Source: Pleurostoma richardsiae
Lineage: Eukaryota; Ascomycota; Sordariomycetes; Calosphaeriales; Pleurostomataceae
NCBI GenBank assembly: GCA_030052745.1
Contig: JANBVO010000036.1
Location: 124,001 to 188,000 of the forward strand
Reading direction: 5' to 3'
DNA: 64,000 nt
Made by a program: the position numbers and the translations under genes. The notes beneath the pieces are model-generated. The model had not been told where the DNA came from. It was given only the letters and a program-made list of their open reading frames with translations, and did no database searches. Below, in pieces: positions 32,032-43,776 of the stretch (positions within the stretch are counted from its first letter, which is position 1; every line of letters begins with the position of its first letter).

Positions 32032-34152
32032 TCATGCCCGAGCCACGGTGTCGACCAGCCAGCGGACCAGCGGCTGGATCGACGTCAGCACGACAGTCAT
32101 AACGCCGAAGAGCGTCATGGCCAGCGTCGAGTACGGCGCTGCCCGGCTGCCCTGCTCGTAGAGATGCGCGGCGCCCATGGCGGCCGCATTGACGCCGATC
32201 GCTACCCCGGCGGCGACGGTCCGGCTACCATGGTCTCCCTCCGTACCTGGGGTCTGGTTCAAGACTGTCATTCCTTCCTCGCATTCCGCGATCTCGACTC
32301 GTCTAGCGTCCTCGGCATGCTCCCCTGACAATATCGGCTCTGGGCCAGTGGCTGTGTGTTGACGCGCCTGAGGCGACCCCCTTCTTTCTTCCGCCTGGCT
32401 GTCGTCCACACACCGACCGTCTGTTCCGATTTCTTCCTCTGCTTCCTCTGTTTCTCCCATATTTTTCACTCCCCGTCCGGGATCTGACAGCCTCAATCCC
32501 ATGCCCATCTGAAAGAGCACCCCGTTTACAACAACCATCACGGCATTCAGGCCCGCGTCCCCTCCCAGGCTCGCCATCGCTGGCCCCGCTAATGCTAGCG
32601 TGACACTCCTCGCAGCGAAGGACAGGTCCCTCGCCGCAGGACGCACCCCGACGGCCGCGGCCAAGAGGGGCCCGCACACGACGCTGGCGGCGGCGGCGGC
32701 GCCAGTGACGAGAAAGACGGTCAGACCCGCACGGGAGAGCAGCTGGCCACGGCATTCGTACAGCTTGAGACCCCAAGAAACTATGCCTGCGTCGAGCACG
32801 GAGAGGGCGACGTCGCCGGCACCGAGTGGAGGCGGATATGACGGCGCTGAGGTGGGCATGGCTATCGCCGGCGTGATGGTGGGCGTGCCGATGATCAAGT
32901 CAGCAAGGGTGGTATTGGTGAGGAAGCGATCGAGTGTCTGGGATATCGTAACCCCGCGCGCCACAGTCTTGGCCCATAGGTAAGCCGTCGCGGCTAGGGA
33001 GGTCCAGAGCACGGCGTTGAGGCTGGTGGATAGTATAACCCTCAGGCGCGGGTAGTGTGCAAGGCGCTTTGTTGTCTTCAAGCCGCTCTGGCTAGTCAGG
33101 GCGCCGGTCCAGAAGGTGAAGAGAAGGCAAGTGTCGAAGACGGCATCGTGACCGGCGGAGAGGGTGATGGGCAGGCCGACGAGCGGAATGGAGAGGAGAC
33201 AGATCAAAAGGAGGGGATGAGTCCGGATGAAGCTGTCCAGCCTGCCTCTCCAGCCTGCTTTCGGTTGAGCTTCGCGTCTGCACTCCTTCTCTTCCGCAGG
33301 TGCGGCTGCTGCGCTGGGCGCAGCTGCAGTAACAACCCCAACAACCGCAGTGGCGCTTACTATGGAAGATGCGCTTGAGAGACACTTGAGAGAGCAGTGT
33401 GGGATCCGCCACAGTGTCTTAAGACAACTCGTTCTGATCGTGAATCTTAGTCGTCGATTATTACACCCACCAGGAGGCGGGGCCTGTTCGATGTCTGTGC
33501 ACCTCCAGCAGCAAGAGCATCTCCCTAGGAGGCTCTGGCACCCGAGAGCAAGATAGTACGTGAACGCAGAACTGACGACACCCGTGATCACTATTAACGC
33601 CAAGCCATCAGTATCTCTTCCATCTCTGTGGCATGGAAGTTGAGGCAGGGTGAGTTCGTACTGAAACAGCACATGATTAGCCCTATATCCTTTGGACTGG
33701 CTATCGGCCCTCTGCTGATCATCATCAGCGGGACGACGAAGCCGATAGACATATGCCTGTTTAATAGATCCGTCTAATTGATTCCCCCCAGAGTTAGCAA
33801 GGGCTGGACCCTACGGTCATGATAAGGCATCATGAATCGAGCCGCCCCGTGTTTGTACTGTACTTACCGGAGCTTTAAGCCATCGCTTATAGAAGCTGTC
33901 GAGGCCACGGAACACCTGTCCAAGTAGCAGGGTGATGCTAAATACACCCATCATGGCGACGATAGGCGCTGGAAAATCAAAGTCCATTCTGCCAGTCAAG
34001 CGGGATAAGCCGGTAATGAGGAGCTGGGCAATGAAGAAGAGCACCACTGCCAGCGTCCCCTGGGCTATCCGCGCCACTGTCTCGGATGTCAATGCGCGCT
34101 CCCATAGCTTAGCGACTGGCGGTAGAAGCCGACAAGGCCCGGTAAGAGACAT
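32032..34152 (-). CDS. LrgA-LrgB fusion membrane protein (CidAB/PLGG1-like)
   Basis: Read as three exons (33868-34152, 33662-33773, 32032-33614), about 659 residues; the second intron (33615-33661, 47 bp) is short and its acceptor GAAGAG is the least certain join. The N-terminal part resembles LrgA/CidA: a LAVVLFFIAQLLITGLS helix, FPAPIVAMMGVFSITLLLGQVF, and FVVPLMMISRGPIA after the intron. The C-terminal part is LrgB/CidB-like, with repeated helices and LSFAARSVTLALAGPAMASLGGDAGLNAVMVVVNG. The two are separated by a low-complexity Ala-rich linker. Bacterial LrgAB/CidAB are holin-like export proteins; the plant chloroplast fusion PLGG1 carries glycolate and glycerate. The fungal role is not settled. 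An acidic insert of about 90 residues (about 520-610) interrupts the LrgB half. Confidence 0.82.
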
Positions 34153-36702
34153 GGGTAGTCTAAATTCCCGTCCTGTCACCAAGGATAGACGGGAACGCAA
34201 CGAGGTGTGGGCGAGAGCAGAGGTGAGCGTACTGGTCCGAGTCGAGACCCGAGGGAGAGGGATGGCGATGGGACGGAAACGAGACCTCGTGATACCGGGA
34301 AGAAGCAAACCCAAATTGTCGCGGTCTCAGAGAGTGAAACAGAGGAGGCAGGAATACGTCCGTAATTCTTCTCAGGTTGGGATGGGTAGAAGTTAAGAGG
34401 GCGGCGGGTAGGCAGGTGAGCGATAAGCGAGACTCGGCCTCCAAATCTTAGAGAGTGAATCGGGGCGATAGCAGAGCACCTCCCACAGGTGGACATCAGG
34501 CATCTGTCGCCATCATCCCCCACGTTGCTGGGTCGTCCGTCATGCACAGTCGGGTTCGACTCCATATCGCACTCGTGCTCCCCATGGGACAGAGCGGCAC
34601 CCGTTTATTTCCTTCGCCGGGGCTACGTCCCGCCGCAGCGACGAACCAGAGAACCCGTACTGTAGCGTTGTGCTTGCTGAGCTGGCAGGCGACAGACAAG
34701 GAACGGCGAGCGAACATCAACGCGCAATAGCAGAAACGATCATCATCGCCGTCCCCATAAGTGAGTATGCGTGCACCCATCCATCAATCTATCGTCCCGC
34801 ATCTGTCCAAGACATCGCATCATGACTGATGCCAACTCATCGTTCCCGAGATGTCTTAGACACAGCGCCATCCGTCTAGACCCTCAGAGCGTTTGCTAGT
34901 GAGGGTCCAATGCCATAACATGGGCCAGTGACGTCGGTCAGGGAGCAGCCGCATGCTCGGCGAAAGTGGTAGAGACAGACTTTCTCTGTGTCGAGCGAGC
35001 GAGCTCAAAACAGAGGTAGCAACAACTCGTCCGGGGAGGGGGGGGAAGGAAGGCATCTGAGCAAGGCGGATCCCTGGCACGACAAACAGTAGCCGAGGCA
35101 GCTCTTTTGCCTAGCTCTTCTCTGCAGGGCTCAAGGAACCGACACCTGCAGGGTGAGGTCAAACAGAGCTGTTCGTACCCATGACTTTGTGCTCGCAGGA
35201 GCCTCCGTGACGATGGACGGGAGGGGAGGAAAATAGGGGAAATAGATGTGCTGGCGACACGGACGAAACGATTCACAACGCCGTGTTAGCTCAGGGGCAG
35301 GCGAAGTTTGTGCGCCGTTCTTTCTCCTCAGCATGTCCACCTTGCTCTTTTCTCGAACAGCGACTTGCTCACTATCCCCACTGAGGCAACTGGCTGCGAG
35401 TGAAGAGAGACGTGTCAAACTGACCGCTCGGTTCTCATTGCTTGCTCTCCCGGAAGGGCGTCGAGGGCTGCCGTTTGCCTGCGCCATAGCGCAGCCCGAG
35501 TGGAGAGCCTCAAACGGCAGAGCTGGACGGCGGCTCACCCCTGGTCTACTCCGCCGCCCATGTTATCCACCTGGACGGCATTTGTCCTAGCCACATCTCA
35601 GATCGGCGGTTCGGTCGTCGACTCCCTGACGCAGACAAGCAGCAGCAGGAGCAGCTCGGCATATGCCAATCCGGGAGGTAATTTGACAGGCCAGCCGAAG
35701 CGAACGAATATGCAGGTTTCTCAGCTAGGGAGGCGTTAACGAGCCCGCAATCCGCAACAGCTCCCGCCTGTCAACGCCTCGCATGAACAGCCAGCCAACC
35801 GGCCAGCCAGCCAGCCAGTCCGGCCTAGTTCCGTCTTATCCAGTACAAGAAGAGCAGCGCTGGTCTTTTGCCAAAACAGGGATGAGGCAGAAGAGGAGGC
35901 AAACGAAAACATGAAAGTTGGTACCATACTGCACCTACCCACACCAGCGCCCCTGCTGTGCGGCGCGCTGGCGACGGAGCACGAAAGGGTGGCACCTGTA
36001 GCGCTGGAGATGCAGCCTCCCGGGTCGAAAATAGTGGTTGGTTGCGGGCTTGAGCCGTCTGATGGTCTGAGCTGGAAGCACGTTTTTATTGCCATCTGCG
36101 GGTCATCGCGGAGGCTGGTGAGCGGTGGCCAGTGGTTACGCCCATGACAGCGTGCTGTCGGTTGCACGGCCAGCTTTGTGGCCGCGCCACCCTAAGGTCA
36201 TATTTGTCGTCCCGAAGGTGACTAAGGGGGCGTTTGAGGGCCATGGCTGCTTTTGCAGCTGTCGACACTCGACACAATGTCTCGGTACAAGTCTTCCCGC
36301 CCAACTGGGCGGTAATGGCAATGACCGTGTTCTCTGCCCACTTCGAATATAGCCCAGCCGGTTCTGAGAGTTGATGGCGGCAGTGAAACCGCAGCCAGGC
36401 GGGGAATACAGACAGCAAGACCAGGATTAAGACCCGCATGATGGAACCTCGTCCCGATCTTGTCTGCTCTGGCACTCAGGATGTTGGACATCTGATCCTC
36501 GGTCCGCGGCGACACTTCCTACGCGTAAGGATCGCGTCTTCCAAGCTGTTGCTCGCGCGCCAAGGGTTTTGAGGACACCATGTTTCACCAATATCCTGCA
36601 GATACGCTGAGCTGAAACAGTCAGGTCTAGGCACACTTCTGCGGAGTCGGCTGTGCTAGCATATATGCAGGCAGACACTTAAGCCATTTCGAGAGCCCGC
36701 CT
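34153..36702. other. large intergenic region, no gene seen
   Basis: 2.55 kb upstream of the LrgA-LrgB gene and downstream of the GH30 gene. It contains a G-rich run near 35034-35046, a CCAG repeat at 35788-35818 and several short frames on both strands without family features. A GGTTCGACTCC word near 34554 resembles a tRNA B box but no tRNA folds around it. Possibly a long 5' leader or non-coding RNA; nothing proves it. Confidence 0.4.
35788..35818. repeat. short CCAG-type tandem repeat
   Basis: Imperfect repeats of CCAG/CCAA around CAGCCAGCC, about 31 bp, in the gene-free stretch. Simple-sequence DNA with no evident role. Confidence 0.5.
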
Positions 36703-38268
36703 CTAGTGCGATATAGACATAACAATCATTGACAGCGAAGGAACAGTCGCGAGTATCTTGTCACCCTGCCTCGCACACATCTTCACCGCCCCCAGGTTGT
36801 GCTTGTTGTCCAGAAGGTACGTCTTCACATCCTTCACTTTCTCGACGCCCTGCAGTGTTACAGGAATGGCCACATCTTTGGGACCATTGTTGATGATCTG
36901 GATGGCCACGCTGCCCCCGTCTGGAAATGTATCGGCCGTGTTGAAGGCACTGACTGCCAGATACTTGTTGGTAATTGGTTCTGTGGCGCTTGCGTGAACG
37001 CGAATAGAACCCGGGCGGGTGTAGCTGAAAGCTGATCAGTCGAGTGAAGATACGACGGGGATCTACGCCCGAGGCGGTAAGACGTACCGACAAAAGGCAG
37101 CGTACGACCAGAGACGCGGTGACACTTCGAAGGTATTGTTGGCGAACACTCGAATGAGCTGGGAGGCTCCGTTTCCGGTCGCTGCTCCGATCCAGTTGGT
37201 GAAGAGCGAGACGTTGGAGTTGACAAACGCATTAGAGATGGCATTGGCCCAAAAGATGCCTTCTCCCTCATCACCGTGGCCGTACCACGGCTGTGTGAAG
37301 GTGCTGAACAGCGCGGCCCATTCGGTCTGCCACGTCGTCAGGTTCGTATCGAACGGTGTCGTCGGAGGTTGGTCGTATCCATGCGACGTAACTAGGTCAA
37401 TCCAGTCTTGCCAATTCGGCCCGGCCGCATTGGACAGGTCTTTGAGACGCAGTCGCGTCTGCTCCCAGCCTGCGCTTTCGGCCCAGGTTATCTTCAAGTC
37501 GGGGAAGGCAGCCCTGGCTGTCGGCCTGAGCACCTGGAGAAAATCGTACGCCTGGTACCCGTCACTCACCATAGAGGCATAGGTCACGGTCTGATCGGGC
37601 TCGTTCACGAAGCCGAGGTGGGTGATGTCGATGCCAGACTGATGGTAAAACTTGACCCACTGGACAAGCTTGTTCGCATAGGCTTGCATCCAGCTCCCAG
37701 TAGGACAGTTTGTGCCCCGAACGCCGCAGAGGTACTGACCGTTTGCGTCGTCATTGTTGGTCTTCATGTAACCGTCGGCCGACCACGCATCGCCGTAGAA
37801 ATAGACACAGCCGCGGGCCTTAGCTTCCTGGGCCCACCAGACCTGGCTGCTGTCGTTGCCGTCCCACTTGTAATCAGGCGTGGCGCCGGGGCCGCCGATG
37901 CTGACTGGTACAATACTGTTCATGTGGTCTAGGGTAGAGTTGGGGCTGCTGCCGATGCCAATTCTGTACATGGACATGCCAGCGCCGGTAGTCGTGTCGT
38001 GCAGGAGGTCAAGAACAGCTGCCCGGTTAGCGTCATCGAGGGCATTGTACGTCCAGCCTGCACGCTGGAAAGCCTCGCTGTAACCACACCCGTCCATCTT
38101 CTGGAAAGTCCGGCTGATGTCTACCTCAATGCCGGAGGGGTATCCATCGGGACAGCCGGGGGGCAGTGGTACTGCTGGAGGAAATGATGGACTTGCAGGC
38201 GGCTGCGCGCTGGAAAGGGAGATTCCGAGCCCCAGTGCAAGAAGAACAAGCCTGTCGGCGGAAGCCAT
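36703..38268 (-). CDS. secreted glycoside hydrolase family 30
   Basis: Two exons (37088-38268, 36703-37024), 500 residues. A signal peptide covers about residues 1-21, followed by a short Pro-rich linker. The GH30 (beta/alpha)8 barrel begins IEVDISRTFQKMDGCGYSEAFQRA. The acid/base is Glu223 (GFVNEPDQ) and the nucleophile Glu316 (WQTEWAAL). The second exon gives the beta-sandwich RYTRPGSIRVHA to the C-terminus, the usual GH30 side domain. The fungal family includes endo-beta-1,6-galactanases, glucuronoxylanases, xylobiohydrolases and beta-1,6-glucanases; which one applies cannot be decided by eye. The acceptor CTTTCAG at 37025 was chosen because it alone gives CRYTRPG in frame. It should act on plant or fungal cell-wall polysaccharide outside the cell. 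Confidence 0.92.
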
Positions 38269-39561
38269 GAAGAAGAAGAGAGCAATTCAGAAATTCGGTT
38301 TAACCATGCCTCATCATCCCTTGCTCTTCGTAGTCGACCCATCAGTTTTATACCATACAGCTTGCGGCAGGAAGACACCTCCAATTATCCACTTGACTCT
38401 AGTGAAGGATAAAGGCAACACCCTAGCATTGCTCTCCTCACAAAGGGGGGGTGGCGAGGTCCTAGAGTCTGGCGAGCGGCGTGCCGTGTCCTCTCTCCCA
38501 AGACCTGCTCATGGTGCAAAATATCCGAGGAAAGACACCGAGAAACAGCCAGGAGGCGGGGGTTGCTACGGATCATGCCTCGCTCGAGGATAAATTCGCA
38601 GAACCTGGGCACGAGATGTCGGTTTCGCTCTTTCAGGTACCTCAAGCTGATCAAATGTTCCGGATATCGGCCATCGAAGAGGATGTGATTGGCCGGCCGT
38701 CGTCGGCGAGCATGACGGTCCCGGTAGTCCGGCATTGAACAGGTCTTGTGGAGGTGGGAAGAAGCAGCTTTTGTTGCCATCCCGGCCTGAGATGATGCGG
38801 GGAATAAGCCGGAAAATACCCAATCTCGCAGGGTAAGTAACACGCCGTTAAAGCGAAGTAATCGACAAGGATGACTTCATAGCCCGGACGGCTGAGAAGG
38901 CGCGCGTCTGTGATGCGGAGACGTGTGCGTTGGCGCAGATTGTATTCGTGGACGGGACAGTCAATCGATGTGCTCAAAGACCAGTCAGGTGTGCAGCCAA
39001 GCAACTCTGCACAGAGGCTCTCACATAGTTCGGTGTGGCTCACCAGACGTGACCTGAGCGTGTTGAAGTAGGCCAAGGCTCGTTGCAGTCGGGGTGTCTT
39101 ATCATCGGGATAGTTTGTCTGGGGGAAGTTGGAGGTGCACCCGGCGAGGTGGACTGCCTACCTAAGGTACCTAGGTTAGGTACCTAGGTAAACTTAGGTA
39201 CGTAGCGACGTAACCTACTGTACTCTGCTGCTGGCGGGGCTTTGAATTTATCCGTGAAGCGAGACGCTAACAAGGAGCCTCCAGTGCTTATCCTTACCGA
39301 TTGGCTCGCTAAGCTTGCCTTCTTTGTAACCTCCAGACCCCCATTTTGTTTTCCTCATCGCGACCGACCTGCTTGCTGAGCACTTGAGAGCCACCTCGAA
39401 CCGGCATCCGCGCCCCGCCATCGCTGTCATTTACAAGGCTTGATACATCAGAGGCATCCCGCTTGCGGTCTACTTTCGTGTTCTCGTCAGACAAAGAGGA
39501 GACCCGACTGCATGCAACGCGTGCCGGGGGTGTGGTGCGTTCGTTTGCTTGAGTCGCTGTC
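38269..39561. other. intergenic between divergent GH30 and coiled-coil genes
   Basis: 1.29 kb that should contain both promoters. A TAGGTACC-type cluster sits at 39158-39204. The minus strand has a coding-like frame at about 38651-39150 without an ATG, discussed as a finding. No firm gene. Confidence 0.4.
39158..39204. repeat. cluster of TAGGTACC-like palindromic words
   Basis: Reads as overlapping CTACCTAAGGTACCTAGG, TTAGGTACCTAGGTA and TTAGGTACGTAG units. Same word family as at 25099-25153 and 24858-24887. Lies in the upstream region of the coiled-coil gene. Confidence 0.5.
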
Positions 39562-41402
39562 ATGACACTCGACGAGCTAGTACGAGTTCTCCGCAGTTAC
39601 AATGTTCCTTATGACAGGACGGCACTCAAAGCTGTCTTTGACGATCCCGAGCAAGGCCCAGCTCTAAAAGAATGGACGAGGGTTCATCTTACACCAGACA
39701 CCCTCCTGAGTGAGGACCAGCTGACCTCGCAAGTGCCGTTTCCCCCGTGTGGTGGCGTAGCCAGCGCCCATGTCCCTTCATACTGCTAATACCCAAACAG
39801 CTACTTGCTCCTCGAGAGAAGCGGAAATCTGACCGCGCTCGAGAAGTCCGTCCAGGTAGCTCCCGTCCACCCATTGGGCAGCGACCAGGAGGTCAAGGAT
39901 GCCATCGAGCAGCTGGACCGATCCACGAAGGCCATTTCCAGACAAATTGAAACTATGCGCCAGCAGCGTGAGGCTTTGGCGCGCTTGGTGACCAGCTCTG
40001 GGAGAGACAGTGGGAGCCGCACAAGGCTGGAGGTGGAGCGGCTTACAGAGTGGGAGACAGATCGCAAAACCCTGAGTAGCATCGTAAGTCACATCAACTA
40101 TCTAACCAACACCGAACTTGCTTCTAATTTCAGGCATGCAGGTCGAAAGTCTCTCGCAAAACCTCGCTTTTCGTATCTCAGACCTCGATCAGCAGAAGAA
40201 GGGGCTGGGAAACGGTCTTCATCAAGCTGTGGACGGCGCGTTCCAGTCCGATGACAAGCTCTTGGCTAGTCTCCAGAAGCTAGGATGGGAGCTTCAGATG
40301 GAAGACCCTGACGAGCGGGAGAGCGTGGCAAGACTACGGGAAGTCTGCGCGAGGTTAATCAAGTACACCGTCGAGACCGTCCGCACGAGGCTCGACCGGT
40401 TGTATCTCGAGTCTCTGGAGGCTTATCAGCGTTCCGGGAGCCATGATCAGGTCCCGACAGATGAGGTCACAGCCCTGCAGGAGGAGCTCGAGTCTCTGTA
40501 TTCCGAGGTACTGCCAGTGGCACAGATGTCAGTAGAACAACAGCATCTTGAACCCGCGCTGAAGTCATTAGCCGCCAAAGACGGCCAAAACCTGAACCGC
40601 TCCGCCGAAGCGGTCAATTATGTGAGGAAACATGCTCTTCAGGCTACCCGTGTTCCTCGTGGGACGTTACAGTGGCCGCTGACCGATTACGACGCAGATC
40701 CACGAGTGCCTAGACTACCTCCTCGACCATATGGAGCGCCTATCCTCGCACGTCGAAGAATTCAAGGCACACGAGGCTGCCACTGCCACCCTAGTCGGCA
40801 CCGCAAAATCTGAGGTGGCCGCGGCTATCGAGTCTGCAAGCACAGAGAAACCCCGACGAGGGACAGTCACATCTTCTCCGTCTCGGCGCCGCAGCAAATC
40901 ATCTGTCCTTGGAAACGCCGTTTCACCTGTACGCCAGCGAGCCTTCTCAACCCCGCAGAGGCGCTCCCTGGGAACCTCACAGGACTCCCCACTCGAACAG
41001 CTTCTGCGCGACTTCGCCCTTATTCTCCCTGAGGAAGAGGATATGGTGACAGGCCCTAGTGATGAGGCCCGCATCGCCTTCTTCTCCAAGACCCTGGAGG
41101 AGAGAGCCGCGAAAGCCGCCGATGTCGAACGTAATGTCCAGGAGTCTTTCGAGAGCTCCGCGATCGCCCATGTGGCAGATGCTCGCCATGCGCTGCAGAT
41201 AGTGCGGGATTCTGTGCTGGAGGAAAGCCCTTTTGGCGACGTCAAACTGGTTGATCCCGAGATAGAGGGATCGGTGGTCGTCCTCGCACAGGAAGTGGAG
41301 AATGTGCGGAGACGCCTCGAAGCTTCGGAGAGAGACATTGCGAGCGTCTTGAAGGGCCGGAACTTGAAGAAAGAGGAGTTCATTGGCCGGTGGGGACGTT
41401 GA
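39562..41402 (+). CDS. long coiled-coil protein, possible HAUS3-like augmin subunit
   Basis: Four exons (39562-39728, 39801-40083, 40142-40621, 40698-41402), 544 residues. Phase is kept only if intron 1 is a GC-AG intron (donor GCAAGT at 39729), giving LTSYLLLERSGN. The N-terminal 60 residues (LDELVRVLRSYNVPYD..LKEWTRVHLTPDTLLSEDQL) resemble the HAUS augmin-like subunit 3 head. The rest is heptad-rich: long helices at about 95-170, 180-330 and 430-540, with a Ser/Arg/Pro linker at about 360-400 (KPRRGTV..SPSRRRSK). Augmin recruits gamma-tubulin to spindle microtubules. Family assignment is tentative; it could be another spindle or kinetochore coiled-coil protein. Confidence 0.75.
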
Positions 41403-42406
41403 GGGCGCTGGGGCCGCCCTCCTTTGTCTCGGCAGGCTACCGACTGCTCGGTTACTGGGAGTGCCGCGGGAAACAGTGCTCACCGGAGCATCCGGGGCTG
41501 CGATTGGGCTATGGCACGATGTACAGGCTACGGCAGGCTGTACGAGCACGGTTTATTTACAAGGTTGTGTTCCTGAACTAAGTGAGGGCTATGCACGACA
41601 GATTCTTTTCGCTTCGTCCCTCTACATCGTTGGCTGGGGCTGCCGTATCACTTATAGCGGCGCTGATGTCTTGGTTTCGCCGCTACACGGGGATACGACT
41701 TATACATGGCCATGACTGTTTGGTAGTGATATCTTATTGTAGGTCTGATCCAGCCGCCACCAACCTCTGTATGCCACAAGCATTCTCGGACGTCCCGATA
41801 GGTAATACAAATGCTGATTAACAATGGAATCCAGCATTGTTTTCGCCGATGCTCATCTCCGCATCCCATGCAGCCCTCGAGATCCTTTCGTCCTGTGGCC
41901 ACAGTGACGAGTGCTACTATCTGCCCGTTGCTACGATACGGTATGTCTCCTAACTCATGTCTCGCTTTGCGGCAAAGGCCAAAAGTCACCCCATGAGAGA
42001 GTGACTAGAAACACTGCTGTTGGCTTGCGGCACAGTCCGAGTAACTTAGCCCGATCTTGGGCGAGTTTTGGCCACTTTTCGAAATGTCCATCTTAGTATC
42101 AAAGTCAAGAGCAGTAACCTAGAGCCCTTCATCGCTATCTGCGGAATAGCACTGATGTTGGCTGGATTGTGTCATTTCATGCTCGAACCAGGCGAGACTT
42201 TTCTGGATAATCTATCTATCGAGCGAGGGAATCTTTGTGAACAATCTCGGTATGCTTTACCCGCCCTTCGTTGTGGTGTACTTCAGGAGTCAACGAGTGT
42301 CTACCATCTAACTTCCTCCTATTCAACTCCATTCCCGAAAGTCCCAGTTCCTCCCGTCTTCTTTCCCTAAAAGAACATAGCGAGGAGCACAGTATGTGGG
42401 ACAGTC
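41403..42406. other. intergenic between convergent genes, no gene seen
   Basis: 1.0 kb, AT-richer than the flanks, containing the 3' ends of the coiled-coil gene and the small cysteine-rich gene. No frame with family features. Confidence 0.4.
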
Positions 42407-42772
42407 CTACGTCCAGCACTCCCCAGAGTCAGGGCCAGGCTGGCACTGGAACCGCCCGCCATCACACGACCAGCAGCCGTATCCAGCGGAGCATTGGCAC
42501 TGCCCCGGAACGCAGTCCGAGTGCGGCGGCCAGTTCTCACCGCAACGAGCCTCCAGGCCACGAGTGAGGAACTTGCGCTGCAAACCACCTTGTCAGTAGC
42601 GAATCTAGACTAGCAAATCGACAAAAGCCAGAGAGAGGCTTACGGTTGAGAGGCCGGTGTAAGTATTTCCACCTGCCGTGATCACGTCATTGATTTGCTC
42701 GGCAGGAGCCGGGCTAGCCGAGATGCCTGCAGCTGCGGCAAGGAGGATGGTGAGGTTGATGATGGTCTTCAT
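42407..42772 (-). CDS. small secreted cysteine-rich protein
   Basis: Two exons (42644-42772, 42407-42577), 99 residues, with a 66-bp GT..AG intron. MKTIINLTILLAAAAGISAS is a textbook signal peptide, cleaved near residue 20. A 35-residue spacer without cysteine follows, then a compact domain with eight cysteines spaced CX9CX4CXCX5CX2CX6CX8C, ending CWT. Eight cysteines fit four disulfides, typical of apoplastic effectors and defensin-like or antimicrobial proteins of fungi. I recognise no named family. The gene stands alone between the coiled-coil and SDR genes. It is easily missed because each exon is short and the second is open in other frames too. Confidence 0.8.
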
Positions 42773-43776
42773 CTTGCGAAGGTAAGTAGGTATGCTCCGT
42801 TCTTAGTTAGGTGTAATTGTAGTGGTCGATGTGAAAGCGCAAAGGCCTTATGTGTGTTGAAGAAAGACGAAGACGAAGAGTAAAACACGGTCGTCATATG
42901 CCTTCTTATATCATTTTGTTTCCTCTCAAAATTAGTTTCGACAATTTCATGCTCGCTATATCACGGATCTCAAAGCGGCAAGTCCCATGGCCACGCAATA
43001 AATGTCCTCATGGTTCGGAGCGATCCCAATGGAAATAGAATGCTTGTGTCATAGCTACGAACACAAGAAGGATGAGAGAATTTCACCATGAGATATGGTT
43101 TTCGGATACGATCCCAATCATTTTCACGCAAGAGTATATTGTCCCCTAGCAGGATCTTTGACCTTGAAGTCAAGTTTGGCAATGCTACGCTAGCTGAAAA
43201 AAAGCCTAGTTGGCAAAAGGCTTAGGTGCTGGTCCTCAGCATGGCCACAAACCTCAAGAGTAGCAGTGAGATGATGGGCTCAGCTTCTGTGTGACAAGGA
43301 TGCTTTATCTCGTTGTCTGGTGGTAAACTCTCCGCCGTTGGCGGTGCGAGCGACTGGCTCTGTCAGCAGTTCAGGGTATGTCGCGTGGGATCATGAGGCG
43401 AGGGCAAGGATTACCGTCGCCTCAGCGTTTGGGTGCAGAATCCTTGAGAAGCGAAAGTAGTCATTTACGAGGTGTATTACACTCACACAAAATCCTCACG
43501 GATCGGAAGCTTCCATTCGCGTTCTTCATTGCCGAGTGGCTCAGATCTCAGCTTCAGTTCTCGACGATGTCATGACATCGGAATGCTAAAATATTGCTTT
43601 AGCGAAGGTAACATACTTACTGAGGACACATGCCCACCGATCATGACCTCAAGGAGTTGCTTCAGGATGGTAGCGTTATGTTGACTCCTCATCTTGTTAC
43701 AATGCTCACCCTCAGCCTTGGGAGCACAATCTATTCGTGGGTCGCTTAGACTGGTGTTTAGGGGTAATACAAGGCC
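42773..43776. other. intergenic, promoter of the cysteine-rich gene
   Basis: 1.0 kb between the cysteine-rich gene start and the SDR stop, both on the minus strand. AT-rich in 42890-43150. No gene or known site recognised. Confidence 0.4.

Noticed and set aside
34550-34562. B-box-like GGTTCGACTCC
   Set aside because: No matching A box at a tRNA distance and no T-stem pairing.
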